Below are positions 15,614 through 16,016 of a DNA stretch of 16,016 bases, piece after piece (the first letter of the stretch is position 1; each line of letters begins with the position of its first letter). Position numbers and translations under genes: made by a program. This DNA comes from Chloroflexota bacterium (GTDB lineage: Bacteria > Chloroflexota > Limnocylindria > Limnocylindrales > CSP1-4), in the NCBI GenBank assembly GCA_013698385.1, contig JACCVB010000102.1, positions 1-16,016 of the forward strand, read 5' to 3'. The notes beneath the pieces are model-generated. The model was not told the DNA's origin. It worked only from the letters and a program-made list of their open reading frames with translations, and did not search any database.

Positions 15614-16016
15614 CTGCCGCCGTCCGATCCGTCTCCGCCCATCGCGCCCTCACCTCGTCCGGGGATGGGCGCGGTCCCGTTCCGGAGCGGGACCACATTC
15701 CGGGTCTGGGCGCCCCACGCGCTCGCCGTCTTCGTGACCGGCACCTTCGACGACTGGGCAGGCACACGGCATGAACTCCAACCGGACGGCGACCGGACGA
15801 GCGGCACGTTCTCCGCAGACCTGGCCGACGTCCGGCCGGGCGACGAATACCGGTTCATGATCCGGACACCGGATGGCGACCTGTCGCGCCTGGACCCGTA
15901 CGCTCGGCAGGTCACCAATTCGATCGGCAATGCCGTGGTTTATGACGCGGCCGCCTTCGATTGGGGCGATCACGACTTCGCGATGCCGGGCTGGGATGAC
16001 TTGGTCATCTATGAAG
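15614..16016 (+). CDS. GH13 glucan branching / isoamylase-type enzyme, N-terminal part (3' truncated by window)
   Basis: 134 residues are visible and run off the right edge. RPGMGAVPFRSGTTFRVWAPHALAVFVTGTFDDW is a CBM48 (isoamylase N-terminal) domain, followed by DEYRFMIR, LSRLDPYARQVTNSIGNAVV and WDDLVIYE, which leads into the GH13 barrel. This resembles bacterial 1,4-alpha-glucan branching enzyme-like proteins of glycogen or trehalose metabolism. The catalytic motifs lie outside the window, so GlgB, TreZ and other GH13 members cannot be separated. RPGMGA before the ATG at 15665 is conserved in such proteins, so translation likely starts upstream: the only codon placed well behind the strong AGGAGG (15601-15606) is CTG at 15614. 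The ATG at 15665 is the conservative alternative. Confidence 0.78.
   Translation, partial: MPPSDPSPPIAPSPRPGMGAVPFRSGTTFRVWAPHALAVFVTGTFDDWAGTRHELQPDGDRTSGTFSADLADVRPGDEYRFMIRTPDGDLSRLDPYARQVTNSIGNAVVYDAAAFDWGDHDFAMPGWDDLVIYE

Overview
The window is about 16 kb of very GC-rich bacterial DNA, densely packed with genes. Several features together suggest a Chloroflexota-like soil or freshwater lineage: the GC content, GTG/TTG starts, several apparently leaderless genes, a Rv0121-type PPOX protein that may use F420, and secreted RlpA-like proteins with PKPT linkers. This is an inference from gene content, and an actinobacterial relative cannot be excluded.

Region 1 (1-4070) holds the 3' end of an amidohydrolase, then a minus-strand block read in the order tRNA-Sec (selC), selA, selB, mobA. 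Spacing in this block is tight: 11 nt between the tRNA and selA, 10 nt between selA and selB, and a GTGA stop/start overlap between selB and mobA. Region 2 (4071-7163) is divergent from it and carries selD, then a formate dehydrogenase catalytic gene whose TGA at 5502 should be read as selenocysteine. A SECIS-like hairpin with a GGTCT loop sits at the correct distance behind that TGA. selC, selA, selB and selD make up the full bacterial selenocysteine pathway, next to its probable client.

Region 3 (7251-11691) has a minus-strand secreted RlpA-like protein. It is followed on the plus strand by a NuoE-NuoF fusion (NADH/FMN module), a ferredoxin-rich protein that ends with the N-terminal [4Fe-4S] domain normally found at the start of the formate dehydrogenase large subunit, and a PPOX-family flavin/F420 protein. 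The formate dehydrogenase large subunit is therefore split over two genes, in reversed order and about 2.8 kb apart. Region 4 (11692-12010) is a non-coding convergent gap with overlapping hairpins. Region 5 (12011-13173, minus) is a DUF2277 gene coupled to fdhD, the sulfurtransferase needed to activate formate dehydrogenase.

Region 6 (13235-14856, plus) is a DUF985 cupin coupled to an HTH_42/AlkZ-like protein. Region 7 has a second secreted RlpA-like gene (minus) and the start of a GH13 glucan-branching-type enzyme that runs off the window.

Read together, mobA, selA/B/C/D, fdhD, the selenocysteine subunit, the Fe-S relay and the NuoEF module form a nearly self-contained kit for a soluble NAD-linked molybdenum or tungsten selenocysteine formate dehydrogenase. 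The least ordinary parts are the split, permuted large subunit, the shared promoter-like motif in front of selC, the catalytic gene and nuoEF, and the coupling of DUF2277 to fdhD.
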